Shown: positions 9,249-22,572 of the stretch, piece by piece | How positions within the stretch are numbered: position 1 is the stretch's first letter | How the letters are laid out: every line of letters starts with the position of its first letter | From: Hydrogenobaculum sp. Y04AAS1 | GTDB taxonomy: Bacteria > Aquificota > Aquificia > Aquificales > Aquificaceae | NCBI RefSeq assembly: GCF_000020785.1 | Contig: NC_011126.1 | Location: 1,240,001-1,304,000 of the forward strand | Direction of reading: 5' to 3' | DNA length: 64,000 nt | Translations under genes and position numbers: made by a program | Notes under the pieces: model-generated | Told to the model about the DNA's origin: nothing | Databases searched by the model: none | What the model saw: only the letters and a program-made list of their open reading frames with translations

Positions 9249-9367
9249 CCCGAGGGCGACCTACTTTCCCGTGCCGTTTGCCCAGCACAGTATCATCGGC
9301 GCAGAAGGGCTTAACTGCCGGGTTCGGAATGGATACCGGGTGTTTCCCCTTCGCTATTGCCCGCGGA
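9249..9367 (-). rRNA. rrf: 5S ribosomal RNA
   Basis: The reverse strand contains the 5S core GGTATCCATTCCGAACCCGG and the loop region GTAGGTCGCCC. The terminal helix pairs CCGCGGGC (9359-9366) with GCCCTCGG (9250-9257) with one mismatch. The ends are inferred from that helix. Confidence 0.92.
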
Positions 9368-9384
9368 GAATCTTGATTTTTAAT

Positions 9385-9427
9385 TTTATAAGCTCAATAG
9401 GTTTGAGAAAGAAGAAGTTAGTGGGTA

Positions 9428-9434
<7 letters not shown>
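9385..9434 (-). repeat. 3' arm of the 23S processing stem
   Basis: This 50-base arm is nearly perfectly complementary to 12344-12397. The inner 15 bases (9420-9434 against 12344-12358) match exactly. It forms the long RNase III-type stalk around 23S rRNA. Confidence 0.8.
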
Positions 9435-12343
<2,909 letters not shown>

Positions 12344-12351
<8 letters not shown>

Positions 12352-12397
12352 ACCCACTTTAATTACTTCTTCTCTCAAACCTATTCAACTTATAAAG
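12344..12397 (-). repeat. 5' arm of the 23S processing stem
   Basis: Complementary to 9385-9434; see that entry. It fills most of the tRNA-Ala to 23S spacer. Confidence 0.8.
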
Positions 12398-12422
12398 TAT
12401 GAGCTTCTCCACGTTTTATACA

Positions 12423-12494
12423 TGGAGATGGTGGGATTTGAACCCACGACATCCTGCTTGCAAAGCAGGCGCTCTCCCGCTGAGCTACATCCCC
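12423..12494 (-). tRNA. tRNA-Ala (TGC anticodon)
   Basis: The reverse strand folds as a cloverleaf. The acceptor stem is GGGGATG/CATCTCC, the anticodon stem is CCTGC/GCAGG with loop TTTGCAA, and the T arm is GTGGG TTCGAAT CCCAC. CCA is not encoded. It sits between tRNA-Ile and 23S. Confidence 0.95.
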
Positions 12495-12514
12495 TTAATA
12501 CGCATCCCTGATAA

Positions 12515-12589
12515 TGGGCCTCACTGGATTTGAACCAGTGACCTTACCCTTATCAGGGGTACGCTCTAACCAAACTGAGCTAGAGGCCC
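12515..12589 (-). tRNA. tRNA-Ile (GAT anticodon)
   Basis: Cloverleaf with acceptor GGGCCTC/GAGGCCC, anticodon stem TACCC/GGGTA with loop CTGATAA, and T arm CACTGG TTCAAAT. It is the first tRNA of the 16S-23S spacer. Confidence 0.95.
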
Positions 12590-12610
12590 TAAGGGTTAAT
12601 AGCTCAATGA

Positions 12611-12626
12611 GAGGATAGCGTAGCAA
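12611..12626 (-). repeat. 3' arm of the 16S processing stem
   Basis: GAGGATAGCGTAGCAA is the exact reverse complement of 14228-14243. Pairing extends about 11 bases further with two mismatches. It forms the stalk that frames the 16S precursor. Confidence 0.8.
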
Positions 12627-12641
12627 GTGTTATCCGTTAAA

Positions 12642-14197
<1,556 letters not shown>

Positions 14198-14227
14198 ATT
14201 TTATCCATGACTTTTGATGTTAATGTG

Positions 14228-14243
14228 TTGCTACGCTATCCTC
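14228..14243 (-). repeat. 5' arm of the 16S processing stem
   Basis: Exact reverse complement of 12611-12626; see that entry. It lies in the leader between the rRNA promoter and 16S. Confidence 0.8.
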
Positions 14244-14312
14244 TTATTCAGCTATTGAAGTACGCTTGCTGATAGCCAATGTTTTGAAGCTATCAACCAA
14301 TTGAGAATATTA

Positions 14313-14341
14313 AGTATACAGAAATTTTTTCTTTTTGTCAA
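14313..14341 (-). promoter_or_regulatory. rRNA operon promoter
   Basis: On the reverse strand: TTGACA (14336-14341), a 17-base A/T-rich spacer and TATACT (14313-14318). This is the strongest sigma-70 consensus match in the window. The predicted start near 14306 gives a leader of about 110 bases before 16S. Confidence 0.85.
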
Positions 14342-14424
14342 GAGGGTGTTATATGATGTGGGTTAGGGTGGTGGTTATCTTAAAAGCATAGCATACTAAG
14401 GAAAAATATAATATATTTAAAATT

Positions 14425-15630
14425 ATGAGTGAATTTGCAAGCATTGAAGAAGCTATAGAAGATATAAGGAACGGTAAGATGCTTATAGTGGTGGATGATC
14501 CCTCCAGAGAAAACGAGGGGGATCTTGTCATGGCTGCTGAATTTGTAACGCCAGAGGCTATAAATTTCATGGCTACCCACGGAAGGGGTCTCATATGCCT
14601 TACCTTGGAGGGAAAAAGATGTGATGAGCTTTCACTTCATCAGATGGTAAGTATTAATACAGACCCAAAAGGAACCGCTTTTTGCATATCTATAGATGCT
14701 CACCCTAAACATGGTACTACTACAGGTATATCAGCTTTTGATAGAGCAAAGACTATAAAGCTTGCCATCAGCGAAGATGCTAAACCATCAGATTTTATAA
14801 GGCCAGGACACGTGTTTCCCATAAGAGCTAAGGAAGGTGGCGTTTTGGAAAGGGCTGGGCATACCGAGGCCTCTGTGGACCTTGCAAAGCTTGCTGGTCT
14901 TTACCCTGCTGGTGTGATATGTGAGATTATGAATAAAGACGGCACAATGGCTAGATTGCCAGAGCTTCAAACGTTTGCAAAGGCTTTTAATCTAAAAATT
15001 ATTACTATTGAAGATCTTATAAAATATAGGTTGAAGAAAGATAGGACTATAGAAAGAGTTGCAAGTGCTACTTTACCTACCGCTTATGGACTCTTTAAAG
15101 TACACGCTTATAGAAATAAATTAAACGGCGAGGAGCAAGTGGCTCTTACAATGGGAGAATGGAAAGAGGACGAACCAGTTTTGGTGAGGGTGCATTCTGA
15201 ATGTCTTACCGGTGATGTGTTTAGATCTTTAAGATGCGATTGCAGGTCTCAGCTTGAAGCTGCTCTTGAAGCTATAGCGAAAGCGGGAAAAGGTGTTTTG
15301 GTGTATCTAAAGGGTCACGAGGGAAGAGGCATTGGTATAGCCAACAAAATAAAGGCTTACGCTTTGCAAGAACAGGGTTATGATACGGTAGAAGCCAACG
15401 AAAAGATAGGCTTTCCAGCGGATTTGAGAGAATACGGAACAGGCGTCCAGATACTTCTTGATTTGGGCATTAGAAAGATAAAACTTTTAACCAACAATCC
15501 ACGTAAGATAGTGGCTTTAAAAGGTTATGGCTTGGAAGTGGTAGAAAGAGTGCCCATAAGCATAAACCCAAACGAATGCAACAGAGTTTACCTCAATACT
15601 AAGAAAAATAAGTTAGGTCATATGTTGTGA
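14425..15630 (+). CDS. ribBA: bifunctional 3,4-dihydroxy-2-butanone-4-phosphate synthase / GTP cyclohydrolase II
   Basis: This enzyme supplies both precursors of riboflavin. The N-terminal RibB half (about 1-200) has [16 protein letters not shown] and the RPGHVFPI / GHTEASVDL motifs. The C-terminal RibA half (about 205-401) has [17 protein letters not shown] with the zinc cysteines and then GHEGRGIG. The length is 401 residues. TATATT lies 7 bases and TATAAT (14407-14412) 12 bases before the ATG, so any leader is only a few bases. No room exists for an FMN riboswitch. It heads an operon with the next two genes. Confidence 0.95.
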   Translation: MSEFASIEEAIEDIRNGKMLIVVDDPSRENEGDLVMAAEFVTPEAINFMATHGRGLICLTLEGKRCDELSLHQMVSINTDPKGTAFCISIDAHPKHGTTTGISAFDRAKTIKLAISEDAKPSDFIRPGHVFPIRAKEGGVLERAGHTEASVDLAKLAGLYPAGVICEIMNKDGTMARLPELQTFAKAFNLKIITIEDLIKYRLKKDRTIERVASATLPTAYGLFKVHAYRNKLNGEEQVALTMGEWKEDEPVLVRVHSECLTGDVFRSLRCDCRSQLEAALEAIAKAGKGVLVYLKGHEGRGIGIANKIKAYALQEQGYDTVEANEKIGFPADLREYGTGVQILLDLGIRKIKLLTNNPRKIVALKGYGLEVVERVPISINPNECNRVYLNTKKNKLGHML

Positions 15631-16580
15631 AGCTTATCTTAAAAGCTGTCGCATTGTTTGCTTTTGTAGCAGGTCTTAGTATATTATATATAATTTATAA
15701 GACTTTTAACAAATATACGATAGATGTTTTGTATAGATTAAACTTTAGATATGTGCTTTTGGCTCTTCTTTTGAGCTTTTTGTATCAAACTTTTGATGTA
15801 CTTAGGCTTTTTACCCTTTCAAAAGCCCTAAACGTGAAATATCCGATATTTTATGGCTATATTATGTCTTTTATAAATACTTTTGCAGCTACAGTCACAC
15901 CTCTTCACATAGGTGGAGAGCTAGCTAGCGTTTATATGTTAAAAAGAAGGGGTGTACATCTTCACAAAACCATGAGCATAGTCACTATGAAAACGCTTTC
16001 TGGTATGTTTTTTTTTATTGTGGCCTTTCCTATAACAGCTTTTTACCTTTATCAAAAGCCAAAGCTTGGCTTGAATGTCCTTAAGATTTTTCTAGTGTCA
16101 TTTGGTATTGGGTTTTTAATATATATAGGTGCTAAACTTTTTTTTAAAAGCAACATACTTAGCGACAAAAGAAAGCTAAACATAAAATATACACTAAGAA
16201 AATACGTAGCAACGTTGAGGATTTTTTTAAGAATTAAGAAAAGTAGCGTTTTTTTGGCGTTTTTTTACTCTGTTATGCTCTATATAACATTTTTGAGTAT
16301 AGCCCCAGTACTTATAAAAGCTTTTGGTAAGAATGTGGATGTTGTAAGTAGCATGTTGAGGCAGTTGGGTCTTTTGTATGGTATATACATGAGTCCTACT
16401 CCAGGGGGGGCTGGTGTAGGTGAGATAGGAGGGCTTGAAGTGTTTAAAGCTTATCTTAGTTTCTATGAGTTAGGGCTTTTTGTAATACTTTGGAGGTTTG
16501 TAAGTCAGTATTTTTCAGCTTTTATAGGCTGGATATTGTTTCAAATAATACTTATAAAGGACAATGAAAAACAAACTTAG
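15627..16580 (+). CDS. UPF0104 / lysylphosphatidylglycerol-synthase-TM family membrane protein
   Basis: This 317-residue protein has about seven or eight hydrophobic helices. Family motifs include [19 protein letters not shown] (about 89-107) and [16 protein letters not shown] near 252-267. Members are flippase-like membrane proteins or the membrane part of lipid aminoacyl transferases, and the substrate here is unknown. The start is GTG, overlapping the ribBA stop. It overlaps lnt by 17 bases. A second member of the family lies at 58064-58933. Confidence 0.8.
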   Translation: MKLILKAVALFAFVAGLSILYIIYKTFNKYTIDVLYRLNFRYVLLALLLSFLYQTFDVLRLFTLSKALNVKYPIFYGYIMSFINTFAATVTPLHIGGELASVYMLKRRGVHLHKTMSIVTMKTLSGMFFFIVAFPITAFYLYQKPKLGLNVLKIFLVSFGIGFLIYIGAKLFFKSNILSDKRKLNIKYTLRKYVATLRIFLRIKKSSVFLAFFYSVMLYITFLSIAPVLIKAFGKNVDVVSSMLRQLGLLYGIYMSPTPGGAGVGEIGGLEVFKAYLSFYELGLFVILWRFVSQYFSAFIGWILFQIILIKDNEKQT

Positions 16581-17940
16581 TTTTTATCTTGGTATTGGGT
16601 TTTTATACTCTTTTTTATGCTATTACTGGATTTTTTATACGCTTTATAAATTTGGTGAGATGAATATATTTTTGGTGGTTTTGCTTTTTTTTGTTTTCTT
16701 GGTGGGGGTTGATATACTTCAATTTGGAAGCGTTTACTTGTTTCAAAAGCTTTATAAGTTTAATATTTACATGTTTCCCGTGTCATGGATAAGCGTTGAA
16801 TACCTAAGAGAGTTTTTGCCTTTTGATGGTTTTCCCTGGTATCCGGTAGGGACTTTAATAGTGCATGTACCTATTTTAAAGTACGCTTTGGCGTTTTTTG
16901 GTGTATATGGAGTGGGTCTTTTCTTGCTTTATTTTCTTGTTAGTCTTAAAAGCAAGAAACAATTTGTTTTTTCTATTGCTCTTACGATATTTTTAGCTAT
17001 AATTTGTTATAATTACAAATACTATGTTTATAACTTTTACAAAGATAAACCCTCTATAAAAGTAGCTACGATACAACCAAACATAGACGAGAACATAAAG
17101 CTAAATTATTATCAATTTGAGAAAGAGTCACTAGTTTACTTTCCTTTGATAAAAAAAGCTATATCAGAAAAAGCAGATCTTATAGTGCTTCCAGAATCTG
17201 CTTTTCCATTTTTGTACTCAGATTACAAAGATCCTGTAAGAGAGTTATTTATGTATTATACTTATTACAAACCTTTTGTGGTGGGACTTGTGGATATAAA
17301 ATACAAAGGCAATAAGATACTTCCCACCAACAACGCCTACTCTTTTTATAAGGGTAACATGATAGATTACTATTCTAAAATAAAACTTCTTCCCTTTGGT
17401 GAGTATATGCCTTATCCTTTTAAGTTTGCTAAAAAGCTTTTCGCTGCCATAAACGGTATAGATTTTGTACCTGGTAAAAGCATGAAACCTATAAATGTAA
17501 TTGTTAATGGACACATCTATAAGGTAGCAACACCCATATGCTTTGAATTGGATTTTTCTTCTTATGTAAGAAAATTATCTTTGCACAGCGATTTTATAAT
17601 AAATCTTACAAACGACGCTTGGTTTGGCCCTACTTTAGAACCTTATGAGCACAACGATCAAGCTGTTGCAAGGGCAATTGAAAACGGAGAATATCTTATA
17701 AGGTCCAACAACTCTGGTATATCTGCAATAATATCTCCTCTTGGTGATGAAAAGACGCTTTCTTATGGGAAAAAAGGTGCTCTTGTTGGTTATATAAAAC
17801 CCTACAAACTGAAAACACCCTTTGATATGTTTAGTTATAAACCGCTTGTTTTTGTAATACTTGGTGTAAATATATTTTATCTTTACAAGTTTGGAGCTTT
17901 TAAAAAGAGACACCAAAAAATCTATGATAAAAATCTATGA
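16564..17940 (+). CDS. lnt: apolipoprotein N-acyltransferase
   Basis: Lnt N-acylates the terminal cysteine of lipoproteins in the inner membrane. The N-terminal half has about six hydrophobic helices with the typical WISVEYLREFLPFDGFPW stretch. The nitrilase-like domain follows, with the catalytic triad regions VLPESAFPF (Glu), KIKLLPFGEYMPY (Lys) and TPICFELDF (Cys). The length is 458 residues. A lipoprotein substrate in this window is FlgH. Confidence 0.9.
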   Translation: MKNKLSFYLGIGFLYSFLCYYWIFYTLYKFGEMNIFLVVLLFFVFLVGVDILQFGSVYLFQKLYKFNIYMFPVSWISVEYLREFLPFDGFPWYPVGTLIVHVPILKYALAFFGVYGVGLFLLYFLVSLKSKKQFVFSIALTIFLAIICYNYKYYVYNFYKDKPSIKVATIQPNIDENIKLNYYQFEKESLVYFPLIKKAISEKADLIVLPESAFPFLYSDYKDPVRELFMYYTYYKPFVVGLVDIKYKGNKILPTNNAYSFYKGNMIDYYSKIKLLPFGEYMPYPFKFAKKLFAAINGIDFVPGKSMKPINVIVNGHIYKVATPICFELDFSSYVRKLSLHSDFIINLTNDAWFGPTLEPYEHNDQAVARAIENGEYLIRSNNSGISAIISPLGDEKTLSYGKKGALVGYIKPYKLKTPFDMFSYKPLVFVILGVNIFYLYKFGAFKKRHQKIYDKNL

Positions 17941-18031
17941 TTATCAAGTCATAAAAATTAATTTTAAACTAATACTTCTCATAAAATACCTTTAAAAAGT
18001 TTATATCTTTTTAAATTAAACGGAGGTAAGT

Positions 18032-19075
18032 ATGGCAGTAAAAGAAATTTTGGAAAAAATTAAAACTCTTGATTTGAAAGATTTAAACATTCAAGAGCCT
18101 ACAAGCATAGTCAAAGATTTAAAAGTGTCTGGAGATATTATAAATTTAAAGTTGGCTGTACCTGAATCTGTTAAAGAGCAGGTTAAAAATCGTTTTGAGA
18201 ACCTTATAAAAGAAACAAATCAAAACCTAAAGCCAAACATAGAATTTGTGGAAGGTGAGCCGAAGAAAAATCCCTTTGAACAGCCTGTTTTTAGCAAAAG
18301 AAGTATAAAGGGTGTTAAAAGGATTATCCCTGTAGCAAGCGGTAAAGGTGGTGTTGGTAAATCTACGGTGGCAACGAACTTGGCTATAGCTTTAAGCAAG
18401 CTAGGCAAAAGTGTCGGGCTTTTAGATGCAGATATTTATGGTCCTTCTGTACCTACTATGCTTGGTACCAAGGGGGCAAGGCTAACCGCAAACGTGTTTA
18501 ACAAAATAATACCCATAGAAAAATATGGCGTAAAGATGATATCTATGGGATTTTTGCTTCCTTCCGAAGACACCCCTGTAATATGGAGAGGTCCTATATT
18601 GATGCAGGCGTTAAATCAATTCTTGTTTGATGTAGATTGGGGACCGTTAGATTATCTTATACTTGATTTGCCTCCTGGAACTGGCGATGTCCAGCTTAGT
18701 CTTGCACAAAACACAGCTATAGACGGCGCTGTGGTGGTCACTACACCTCAGGATGTAGCTTTGGCGGATGTTAAAAAGGCGGTGTCTATGTTTAGAGAAG
18801 TAAATATACCTATACTTGGGGTTGTTGAAAATATGGCTTATTTTGTATGTCCAGAAACTGGGAAAGAGTACCGCATATTTGGAGAAAGCAAAGTGCCCCA
18901 ATTTGTGCAAACTTACAATCTAAAGCTTTTAGGCTCAATACCTATAGAGCCAGATGTTACAAAGTACGCAGATGAAGGAATGCCCATAGTGGAAGCCTCA
19001 CCGGAGTCTAGGACGGCTAAGGCTTTTATGGGAATAGCAAAAATAGTTGATTCTATATACCAAGGAGGTAAATAA
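18032..19075 (+). CDS. Mrp/ApbC (NBP35)-type P-loop ATPase, iron-sulfur carrier family
   Basis: Members carry or transfer Fe-S clusters. The deviant Walker A SGKGGVGKS is at 103-111, and the core has GFLLPSEDTPVIWRGP and DYLILDLPPGTGDV. The N-terminal region (1-85) aligns only loosely with the DUF59 domain. The cluster motif is unusual: it reads CPET (C273), whereas most members have CPxC, so the second cysteine is missing. The gene has a good ribosome site (CGGAGGTAAG) and is followed after 1 base by the NifS-like gene, suggesting joint work in sulfur or Fe-S handling. Confidence 0.88.
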   Translation: MAVKEILEKIKTLDLKDLNIQEPTSIVKDLKVSGDIINLKLAVPESVKEQVKNRFENLIKETNQNLKPNIEFVEGEPKKNPFEQPVFSKRSIKGVKRIIPVASGKGGVGKSTVATNLAIALSKLGKSVGLLDADIYGPSVPTMLGTKGARLTANVFNKIIPIEKYGVKMISMGFLLPSEDTPVIWRGPILMQALNQFLFDVDWGPLDYLILDLPPGTGDVQLSLAQNTAIDGAVVVTTPQDVALADVKKAVSMFREVNIPILGVVENMAYFVCPETGKEYRIFGESKVPQFVQTYNLKLLGSIPIEPDVTKYADEGMPIVEASPESRTAKAFMGIAKIVDSIYQGGK

Positions 19076-19076
19076 C

Positions 19077-20297
19077 ATGTTTTTCAAGAAGGCAGGGGAA
19101 AAGACGGTTTACTTGGATCACATAGCTACTACCCCGGTGGCTCAGGAAGTTTTAGAGGCAATGTTACCTTATTTTAGAGAGATCTTTGGAAATCCAACCT
19201 CTTTACACAGCTTTGGTCAGCAGGCTAAGAAAGCCATAAACCACGCAAGAGAGCAGATAGCTTATTTTATAAATGCTAAAAGCCCTGAAGAAATAGTTTT
19301 TACATCTGGTGGCATAGAGGCCAACAACTTAGCTATAAAAGGGATAGCAAAATCTTATGAAAAAAAGGGCAGACACATTATCACCACGCCGATAGAGCAT
19401 CATTCTATACTTCATCCTTGCAAAAATTTAGAGAAAGAAGGTTTTGAAGTTACATATCTTGAAGTGGATAAGTATGGATTTGTAAACCCAGAGCAGTTAG
19501 AAGAGGCTATAAGGCCAGATACCATATTAATTTCTATAGGGCATTCAAATAGAGAAATAGGTACTATTCAGGATATGAAAAATCTTGTTTCTATCGCAAA
19601 AGCTAAAAACCCTAAGGTTATATTTCATAGCGATATAGCTCCTTCTTGCGGTCATACTCCTATTGATGTGCAGGAGCTTGGTATAGATGCAGCCTCTTTT
19701 ACAGCCCATCTTATGTACGGACCAAAAGGTGTTGGTGCTCTTTGGACTAAAAAAGGCATTAAGGTAAAACCCCTTATAGAAGGAGGTGTTCAAGAGCGTG
19801 GTGTTAGAGCTGGTACTGAAAACGTGCCTGGTATAGTGGGCTTTGGAGCAGCCGCAGAGCTTGCTATGAAAGAGATGGACGATAGGGTAAAACGCCTTTC
19901 TTCCTACAGAGATAAAGTGAGAAAAGCCCTTGAAGAAAATCTTGATATGATAGAGTTTACTGGACACCCAACCCAAAGACTTCCTCATCATCTTTCCGTT
20001 ATAGTTCATCTTATAGAAGGTGAGGCTATGCTTCTTAGATTGGACCTACAAGGTATAGAAACAGCTTCAGGCTCTGCCTGTGTGTCTACAGCTTTAAAAC
20101 AATCCCACGTTATAGCAGCTATAGGTATACCAAAAGAAGTGTCAAACGGTTCTTTGGTGTTTAGTTTTGGAAGAGATAGTACCAATGAAGATATAGACTA
20201 TGTGGCGAGAGAGTTTCCTAAAGTCATCAAAAAGTTAAGGGAAATATCCCCTTTCAACAGGTCAAACTGGGATAACTACGTAAAGTCTAAAAAATAA
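19077..20297 (+). CDS. NifS/IscS-like protein lacking the catalytic PLP lysine
   Basis: This 406-residue class V aminotransferase fold protein resembles cysteine desulfurases along its length. The GNPTSLHSFG motif, H108/H109, D186, the RAGTEN motif (244-249) and the SGSAC loop with C335 are all present. At the Schiff-base position, canonical GHK is AHL: L212 (CTT at 19710-19712) replaces lysine just before YGPKGVGAL. DNAATT is DHIATT, and the AAQ of the cofactor pocket is IAP. Classical desulfurase activity is therefore unlikely. The start is ATG at 19077 with AAGGAGGT inside the mrp end; an upstream start at 19047 is not needed. Confidence 0.85.
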   Translation: MFFKKAGEKTVYLDHIATTPVAQEVLEAMLPYFREIFGNPTSLHSFGQQAKKAINHAREQIAYFINAKSPEEIVFTSGGIEANNLAIKGIAKSYEKKGRHIITTPIEHHSILHPCKNLEKEGFEVTYLEVDKYGFVNPEQLEEAIRPDTILISIGHSNREIGTIQDMKNLVSIAKAKNPKVIFHSDIAPSCGHTPIDVQELGIDAASFTAHLMYGPKGVGALWTKKGIKVKPLIEGGVQERGVRAGTENVPGIVGFGAAAELAMKEMDDRVKRLSSYRDKVRKALEENLDMIEFTGHPTQRLPHHLSVIVHLIEGEAMLLRLDLQGIETASGSACVSTALKQSHVIAAIGIPKEVSNGSLVFSFGRDSTNEDIDYVAREFPKVIKKLREISPFNRSNWDNYVKSKK

Positions 20298-20320
20298 TCT
20301 TATCTTACAATCTTGTCTAT

Positions 20321-20337
20321 GGGGCCTTCGCTGCCCC
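20321..20337 (+). terminator. possible weak terminator hairpin
   Basis: GGGGC and GCCCC pair around a 7-base loop, followed by GTTT and an A/T-rich run. The T tract is poor. It sits after the NifS-like gene and before the LysR promoter. Confidence 0.4.
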
Positions 20338-20397
20338 GTTTAAAAAATATTTTTCAATGTCTTTATGATACTGATTAAGTATAAATTTTATTTATAG

Positions 20398-20406
20398 TGC
20401 TATAAT
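20398..20406 (+). promoter_or_regulatory. extended -10 promoter of the LysR gene
   Basis: TGC followed by TATAAT (20401-20406) is an extended -10 element. No good -35 is visible. It gives a short leader containing the ribosome site. Confidence 0.5.
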
Positions 20407-20426
20407 ATATAATTAAGAGTGGTTGG

Positions 20427-21350
20427 ATGATAGATATTGTTAAGCTTAAAACGTTTATAACTGTAGCGGATCTTGGAAGTTTCTCAAAATCTTCAGATGT
20501 GCTTTACGTCACTCAGCCAGCTATAACCCAACAGATAAAATCTTTGGAAAAAACCATTGGTTGCAAGCTTTTAAGAAGACAAGGTGGTAAAATAGTTTTA
20601 ACAGAAGAAGGAGAGAGGCTTTACCAAAAAGCGAAACTTCTTTTAGAAAGCTACGACAATCTCGTAAAAGAGATGTCTCAGTTAAAAAAAGATATAAAAG
20701 ACACGCTTTATATAGGTTCTAGCCCTACCTTTGGTGAATACAAGCTCCCAAAACTTATAGTGGATTTTCAGAAGCTTTATCCGGGTATCACCGTAAAGCT
20801 CTACGTAGATACCTCTAAAAAGATAGAAGATAGTATAGTAAATGGACTAATAAACGTAGGTGTAGTGGATAAAGAAGCCGATTCTAAAATAAACAGCGTT
20901 GAACTTTTTAGAGACGAGCTAGTGCTTTGTGTTGGGAAAAATCACGAGCTTGCAAAAAAAGACATCATAGAACCAGAAGATCTTTATACTATAGACCTTG
21001 TAATGAGAGAGGCTTATTCTTGTACAAGGAAAACCGTAAAAGAAACGCTGGAAGCTATGGGTATAAATTTTGAGCTTTTAAACATAAAAATAGAAACAAA
21101 CTCTATAAGATCTATTATGAATATCGTAAAATCCGGATACGGTGCTTCATTTTTCCCTAGAAACTCAATACAAAAAGATATTGAAGAAGGGGAGCTTACG
21201 CCTGTTAAAATTAGAAACTTCAGCGCTTACAAAGTTTTTAACGTAATATATTATACCGATTTTACAAAATCAGCCCTTGTGGATAAATTTATAAAATTCC
21301 TTCTTGCCAACAAAGAAGCTCTTGGAGAAGCTGTTGGATTTCAATCTTAA
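20427..21350 (+). CDS. LysR-family transcriptional regulator
   Basis: The N-terminal winged helix-turn-helix reads LKTFITVADLGSFSKSSDVLYVTQPAITQQIKSLEK (in two parts, about 6-41). It is followed by the linker helix and a periplasmic-binding-protein-like effector domain (about 90-295). The length of 307 residues is typical. In this family the domain binds a small molecule and the protein often controls a neighbour. The target and effector are not evident. CysB/CbbR-like proteins share this layout. It overlaps the following HAD gene. Confidence 0.9.
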   Translation: MIDIVKLKTFITVADLGSFSKSSDVLYVTQPAITQQIKSLEKTIGCKLLRRQGGKIVLTEEGERLYQKAKLLLESYDNLVKEMSQLKKDIKDTLYIGSSPTFGEYKLPKLIVDFQKLYPGITVKLYVDTSKKIEDSIVNGLINVGVVDKEADSKINSVELFRDELVLCVGKNHELAKKDIIEPEDLYTIDLVMREAYSCTRKTVKETLEAMGINFELLNIKIETNSIRSIMNIVKSGYGASFFPRNSIQKDIEEGELTPVKIRNFSAYKVFNVIYYTDFTKSALVDKFIKFLLANKEALGEAVGFQS

Positions 21351-22101
21351 GGATAAAATAGACGCTGTTATATTTGATGTAGACGGCGTTTTGATAGACG
21401 TAAGACCTTCTTATCACAAAGCTATATATGAGGCTTTTAAGCATTACACCGGTAAGGATTTGAAAGAAGAAGATTTTATATTTGTAAAAAAGAAAGCCGG
21501 TATAAACAACGACTGGGAAAGTAGTTCTGTTTTGATATTGATGGCGTTTGGATATATAACAAAAAAAGAAGCTTTGCAGTATACCACAAATCAAACCTAT
21601 GTCCAGCAAAAGATTTTTAACAATCCTTACTTTGATTACAACGAGCTTGTAAATGTTTTTGAAGCTTTTTATAGAAAATTTAGAGAAAACGAAACACTTC
21701 TTTTGGATAAAGACTTTTTAAAAGCACTTAAAAAAAACTATAAAACTGGTATAGTGACCGGAAGACCTAAAGATGATTTGATATTTTCTTTAAGGCTTTT
21801 TGGTATTGAGGATATGTTTGACTTCGTGGTGGACGACGATTATATAGAGGACAAGACCAAAAGGAAACCAAGCAAAGAAGCTCTAAAGTTTTGCGTAGAT
21901 GCGATTTGTAAAAAAGGCGGAGTCTATATTGGAGATACTATAAGCGATATAATGATGACAAAGCATTACAACGACTTTTACAAGCCCTATGTATATTATA
22001 TACACTGCAATTTTTACAATGAAGAGAACACCATCTTGTCAAGAGAGTATATCTATGCTACAGCAAAGTCTCAAAAAGAGTTAGAAGATTTGCTTTTATG
22101 A
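21334..22101 (+). CDS. HAD-superfamily hydrolase, subfamily IA
   Basis: The HAD motif I reads VIFDVDGVLIDVRPSYHKAI. Motif II is in TGIVTGRPKDD, and motif III/IV is near KRKPSKEAL and YIGDTISDIMM. The DVRPSY feature recalls the small HAD-SF-IA-hyp1 group, tentatively. A TTG start at 21334 is preferred because GGAG lies 6 bases before it; the ATG at 21304 would sit deep in the LysR gene. This gives about 255 residues. The substrate is unknown. It converges with the J-domain gene by a few overlapping bases. Confidence 0.78.
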   Translation: MDFNLKDKIDAVIFDVDGVLIDVRPSYHKAIYEAFKHYTGKDLKEEDFIFVKKKAGINNDWESSSVLILMAFGYITKKEALQYTTNQTYVQQKIFNNPYFDYNELVNVFEAFYRKFRENETLLLDKDFLKALKKNYKTGIVTGRPKDDLIFSLRLFGIEDMFDFVVDDDYIEDKTKRKPSKEALKFCVDAICKKGGVYIGDTISDIMMTKHYNDFYKPYVYYIHCNFYNEENTILSREYIYATAKSQKELEDLLL

Positions 22102-22572
22102 TTTTAGCCCATTTATATAACTAAGCAAAACTTGATAATGATAGTTTATAAGTACGGTTTTCTCGTGGGATATTTTTTTATCTTTTACCTTATCAGGGTG
22201 ATATTCTTTTATCATTTTTCTGTAGGCTTTTTTTAGCCTGTCTTCATCAAGCTCTTCTAAGCCAAAAAACTTCATAGAATCTGATATTTTGGAGGAAAAA
22301 CCTTTTGGGTTTCTACAAAACCTCCAATAAGTGGAAACGTAGGATTTTGTGATATTCTTTCTTAAAGAGCAGTATCTATCAAAACATTCTACGAGCTTTG
22401 TATAAGGCATATATTTGTATAGGGTTTTTATTATAAATTTATCAAACCATTCTTTTATAAATTCTTCTTCGTTTAAATAGCGATATTCCCTGTAAAGGTT
22501 AAAAAATGAAGATTGAAACTCAGACAATCTATTTTGGTATATATAATCTACGATCTTTTCATGGAAACCCAT
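22096..22572 (-). CDS. protein with C-terminal J-domain
   Basis: This is about 158 residues. The last 60 form a J-domain with LKKAYRKMIKEYHPDK, whose HPD motif stimulates DnaK-type ATPases. The N-terminal 90 residues are a basic helical region (IYQNRLSEFQSSFFNLYREYRYL) with no recognised family. The start ATG at 22572 overlaps the cheW end by 14 bases. A TTG at 22596 is less likely. It would recruit Hsp70 to an unknown client. Confidence 0.75.
   Translation of the reverse strand: MGFHEKIVDYIYQNRLSEFQSSFFNLYREYRYLNEEEFIKEWFDKFIIKTLYKYMPYTKLVECFDRYCSLRKNITKSYVSTYWRFCRNPKGFSSKISDSMKFFGLEELDEDRLKKAYRKMIKEYHPDKVKDKKISHEKTVLINYHYQVLLSYINGLKS

Noticed and set aside
14200-14424. FMN riboswitch in front of ribBA
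   Set aside because: The -10 boxes lie within 18 bases of the ATG, leaving no transcribed leader. The region holds the rRNA promoter and leader on the other strand.
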